Position numbers and translations under genes: made by a program. 64,000 bases of DNA from Planctomycetota bacterium (GTDB lineage: Bacteria; Planctomycetota; Phycisphaerae; Phycisphaerales; SM1A02): positions 46,299 through 110,298 of the forward strand of contig QWPW01000002.1 of NCBI GenBank assembly GCA_003671025.1, read 5' to 3'. Every line of letters starts with the position of its first letter. Position 1 is the first letter of the stretch. The notes beneath the pieces were generated by a model. That model did no database searches, was not told the DNA's origin, and saw only the letters and a list, made by a program, of their open reading frames with translations. Shown here piece after piece: positions 61,241-64,000 of this stretch.

Positions 61241-62473
61241 TCACGACCGACCCTCATCACTTTCGCGCGACAAGTGCACGCGAAGCGCACGCGCGCGCAA
61301 CCGAGACGCTTCACCCGTCGCGCCACGCGTCTCCGCCAATCGCGCGCCCGCGACCAGTGCCGCTTCACAGAAACGATCGAGGTAAAGCGCCTTGGTGATC
61401 GATGCCGCGGCGTGCGCGAGATCACCCGACATCTCCAATTCGAGCGCGAGTGCGACATGCGCCTGCGCATCAAATGGCGTCAATGCGACTTGCGCGTGAG
61501 CGCGAGCAAGCGCGTCAAGCGCCGGAACGGTCGACGCCATCGGAATGAGCGCGGACACCTTTTTTTCTAGGTGTTTCGCAGCGATCATCGCGCGCGGCGT
61601 GAGCGTTTCTGCAACGACTTGCGCCGCGCGCGGCACGCTCGCATCAGCCATGAGCGCAAATGCCCCGGGCACATCGACGGGAATCCAGCTGGTTGCCAGC
61701 GATGCCGCGTGCACCTCAGAATGACCGACGAGCAGCACGCCTCCTGGCGCGACCAGTTTGCACGCATTGCGAAACGCGTGGTCGCGCGCCTGCGCCGTGA
61801 AGTAGATCGCAACGTTGCGCAGACAAACAATGTCGTACCGAGTCGCAGCGGCTCGCGCTTGAATCATGGTGCTCGCAAGGTCGCACGTTTGTGCACGCAC
61901 CATCGAGTGCAACGAGTCATCAGGCTGACAATTCGCGTCGATCACAGGGAAGTATCGCCGCGCCCACAGTGGCAACTCCGCGCGCACATGCATGCCCGAA
62001 AAAGTCGGCGCGTCGCGAAAGAGCGCGCCGTTGCGATCACTCGCGTGAATGACGCAACCCGCAACGCTGCGCGAACTCTCGCTGCGGCCATGAAAGATGG
62101 ACGCGGCCAGCGCGTATGGCTCACACCATCCGCCGCAACCCAAGACCAAGACTTGCAGCTGCTCGGATGCATGCGCGCGCGCAAAGGCGCGCACGAACTC
62201 AAACGACTCGGGATAGCGGAAGAGCCACGTTTCAGGCGGAGTGAACGCGGCTTCGATACGTGCGTATTCCTCGGGGATTTCGCGCACTTTTGCGAAGTAG
62301 GTCGCTGTGTCGATCGCGAGCTCGCTCATGCGCGTGCGCACCATCGCGCGCAAACGCTGCATCGAAAACGCGTCGGACGCCAATGCGCTCTCGTGATGCA
62401 AGCGCGCGGCCAACGAGGTCAACGACGCAGCCGACTCGTGTTCATCCCGCGAATCACGCGACGGCGGGTTCAC
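61241..62473 (-). CDS. cheR: Chemoreceptor methyltransferase CheR with C-terminal TPR-like tail
   Basis: A 410-residue CheR. The GTG at 62473 overlaps the cheW stop (GTGA), which decides the start. The N-terminal helical domain (MQRLRAMVRTRMSELAID, RIEAAFTPPETWLFRYPESF) matches CheR. The SAM-binding motif reads VLVLGCGGWCEPYALAAS, where CheR normally has GCASGEEPYS, so the Gly-Glu is changed to Trp-Cys. The later motif CLRNVAIYFTAQARDHAF is standard. The C-terminus (about residues 320-400) is helical, TPR-like (FDAQAHVALALELEMSGDLA). It methylates receptor Glu residues; activity with the altered motif needs testing. Confidence 0.87.
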   Translation of the reverse strand: MNPPSRDSRDEHESAASLTSLAARLHHESALASDAFSMQRLRAMVRTRMSELAIDTATYFAKVREIPEEYARIEAAFTPPETWLFRYPESFEFVRAFARAHASEQLQVLVLGCGGWCEPYALAASIFHGRSESSRSVAGCVIHASDRNGALFRDAPTFSGMHVRAELPLWARRYFPVIDANCQPDDSLHSMVRAQTCDLASTMIQARAAATRYDIVCLRNVAIYFTAQARDHAFRNACKLVAPGGVLLVGHSEVHAASLATSWIPVDVPGAFALMADASVPRAAQVVAETLTPRAMIAAKHLEKKVSALIPMASTVPALDALARAHAQVALTPFDAQAHVALALELEMSGDLAHAAASITKALYLDRFCEAALVAGARLAETRGATGEASRLRARALRVHLSRESDEGRS

Positions 62474-62979
62474 GAATCTGTACTCGCGGGCAACTCGCGC
62501 AGCGCGGCATCTCCCTCGAGAATCCTGCGGCAACGCAGCAATTGCACCATTCCCTGCGCGTCGACCGTGGTGGGACCTAAGTGCGGCGCTCCTGCAAAGG
62601 CGAAGCCCGCATGCGCGCCAACATCAGTGAAGTCACACTCGCCTAGACCAGTGATCTCAGGAACGAGCAATCCCACGAGCTTGCCAACACTCGCATCAAA
62701 GCTCGAAGAATCGCTGTGAAATCGTGCCGCGCTGAAGAGATCCGCTTCCAGCCGCAACACCACAATGCGAGAACCCATGCGCAGTGATTCGCTGCCGCCA
62801 TTCACCAGCATGGGCAGATCGACCAACGGAACTAACGCGCCGCGCAAGTTGAACAAGCCCAGCAACCACGGCGGTCCAGTGAGGGCGCTGCGATAGTTCA
62901 CCACCGGCAAAACTTCACGAATCTCGGCGCAATCAAGGGCAAACCGTCGCGCGCCGATGGTGACGAACAGCACTTGCAT
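62470..62979 (-). CDS. cheW: CheW coupling protein
   Basis: A 169-residue Che[41 protein letters not shown] and GLFNLRGALVPLVDLPML are the family signature (the NxRG motif is NLRG). VGLLVPEITGLGECDFTDVG and the C-terminal segment complete the two-barrel fold. Its ATG overlaps the receptor gene stop by one base and its stop overlaps cheR by four, so mcp, cheW and cheR are tightly coupled. Confidence 0.9.
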   Translation of the reverse strand: MQVLFVTIGARRFALDCAEIREVLPVVNYRSALTGPPWLLGLFNLRGALVPLVDLPMLVNGGSESLRMGSRIVVLRLEADLFSAARFHSDSSSFDASVGKLVGLLVPEITGLGECDFTDVGAHAGFAFAGAPHLGPTTVDAQGMVQLLRCRRILEGDAALRELPASTDS

Positions 62980-64000
62980 CAGGCGCGACCTGTTCCTGTT
63001 GGCGTCGCGCTCGAGTTGACGACGTTGTGTTCGTCCAACTGAAATCGTGCCACGGCGTCTTGCAGCACCGCGACTGCGTGCGCCAACTCGTCGGCCACGC
63101 GACCAAACTCGCCGACACTCACGACCGTCTGTTGCGCGCCCGCGGCGACTTGCACGACCGCTTCATCGATCTGGCGCACGCCGATCGCTTGACTACTCAT
63201 GCCTCGTTGCACGCCAGAAAAACTTTCGAACACCGCGTTCATCTCGCTCATGATGCCGGACATGTCGTTGGCGATGCGTTGCACGTTGCTGCTGCTGCCG
63301 CGCATTTCGCTGGTAAATCCAGCCATCGAACGCACGCCTGACGAGACTGCTCCTTGCATCTGATGGACAATGCGTTCGATATCAAGCGACGCGCTTGCGG
63401 TTTGATCAGCGAGTCGACGAATCTCACGCGCGACCACCAAGAAGCCGAGACCTGCGTCGCCGGCCTTCTCCGCTTCAATCGCCGCGTTGACCGAAAGCAA
63501 ATTGGTTTGCTCAGCGACTTTCGAAATCGTCTCGACCACCGAGTTGATCGACTCCGCCTTCTCCGAAATCACTTGTAAATGCTCGCCGATATCACCTGTG
63601 GCGAGATCAAGTCGACGCATGGACACCGCCATCGCATCGAGTCCCACACGACCCGCCTTGGCCGCGTCGGCGGTCCGGCGCGCACCGGCGTCAATCGCTT
63701 CGGTTGACTGCGCGAGCTCGGTTCCGGTCGCGGCAATCTCACGGATCGCCGAAGCGATTTGCGCGGTCGAGCCGCCGAAACCGCGGGTGGTTGCTTCTTG
63801 CTCACGACTCGTGGCCGCGAGTTGCGCACTGGTGGCCGCGAGGCGCGTCGAAGCCGATCGCACCGCACCGACAATCCCCGCGAGGTCTTGGTTCATGCGC
63901 GTCATCGCGCGCGTCAACTCCGTTGTCTCGTCGCCGCCTCCGCTGAGCGATGCGCCGTGATTTGAATTCATCGTCGCGTCGGAGGAGAGGTCTCCCGCTG
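62979..64000 (-). CDS. Methyl-accepting chemotaxis protein (5' part beyond window)
   Basis: The C-terminal 340 residues of a chemoreceptor. The conserved hairpin is [20 protein letters not shown] with [18 protein letters not shown]. Long flanking coiled coils are rich in Ala/Ser/Thr. An in-frame ATG at 63971 could be mistaken for the start, but the frame stays open to the window end, and AGDLSSDA followed by [20 protein letters not shown] looks like the second half of a HAMP domain. Membrane and sensor parts therefore probably lie upstream, outside the window. It is the first recognisable gene of the che operon. Confidence 0.88.
   Translation of the reverse strand, partial: AGDLSSDATMNSNHGASLSGGGDETTELTRAMTRMNQDLAGIVGAVRSASTRLAATSAQLAATSREQEATTRGFGGSTAQIASAIREIAATGTELAQSTEAIDAGARRTADAAKAGRVGLDAMAVSMRRLDLATGDIGEHLQVISEKAESINSVVETISKVAEQTNLLSVNAAIEAEKAGDAGLGFLVVAREIRRLADQTASASLDIERIVHQMQGAVSSGVRSMAGFTSEMRGSSSNVQRIANDMSGIMSEMNAVFESFSGVQRGMSSQAIGVRQIDEAVVQVAAGAQQTVVSVGEFGRVADELAHAVAVLQDAVARFQLDEHNVVNSSATPTGTGRA

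Noticed and set aside
63900-63971. The ATG at 63971 as true start of the chemoreceptor
   Set aside because: The frame remains open to the window end, and the residues around this Met look like the interior of a HAMP domain.
1-64000. CRISPR arrays, insertion sequences or prophage
   Set aside because: No regularly spaced identical repeats, transposase, inverted-repeat ends or phage genes were found. The only recombinase has XerC/D character and no flanking att-like repeats.

Overview
The window looks like a chromosome segment of a planctomycete, probably of the Phycisphaerae type. The reasons are inferential. The DNA is moderately GC-rich with strong G/C preference at codon third positions. 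There is a secreted protein with a PEP-CTERM-like tail (VPAPG, hydrophobic stretch, RRRR). There is a DUF1080 protein, a glucosamine-6-phosphate deaminase fused to a PIG-L/LmbE deacetylase, a zinc-ribbon membrane protein of a kind common in that phylum, and a flagellar cluster behind a sigma-54 promoter. No rRNA is present, so taxonomy stays tentative.

Layout. 1-6.1 kb: ruvX and a UvrD/Rep helicase on +; pgl, zwf, a XerC/D recombinase and a tiny Cys-rich protein on -. 6.4-10.6 kb: flagellar operon (unknown ORF, flgF, flgG, flgA, flgH) behind a near-perfect sigma-54 promoter. 10.6-15.8 kb: housekeeping genes trpC, CPBP protease, trpS, apaG, asd and tRNA-Gln. 15.9-39.7 kb, all on -: a type II secretion operon in the order gspF-G-H-I-J-K-L-M(+C-like)-D-lipoprotein. 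39.8-55.8 kb: PEP-CTERM protein, B12/Fe-type binding protein, clpB, DUF4239 protein, ArnT-like glycosyltransferase, two proteins of unknown role, the NagB/PIG-L fusion, aroC, sugar dehydrogenase, DUF1080, saccharopine-dehydrogenase-like. 55.9-64 kb on -: a chemosensory operon mcp-cheW-cheR-cheW-cheA/Y-cheB-PP2C, whose mcp runs off the window edge.

The standout is the secretin gene at 16504-30987. It encodes about 4827 residues: signal peptide, N0-like domain, about 52 tandem NolW/Secretin_N-type modules counted by eye (ordinary GspD has three), and one normal C-terminal secretin pore domain. The array contains a duplicated five-module block and, near its middle, a linker with a signal-peptide-like segment that hints at an old gene fusion. 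The gene just upstream encodes a GspM-like protein whose C-terminal domain resembles the GspC homology region. The gene just downstream is a lipoprotein overlapping the secretin stop codon by one base. GspE and the prepilin peptidase are not in the window. I infer a type II secretion machine with a greatly extended periplasmic channel or scaffold, perhaps matched to the enlarged periplasm known in planctomycetes.
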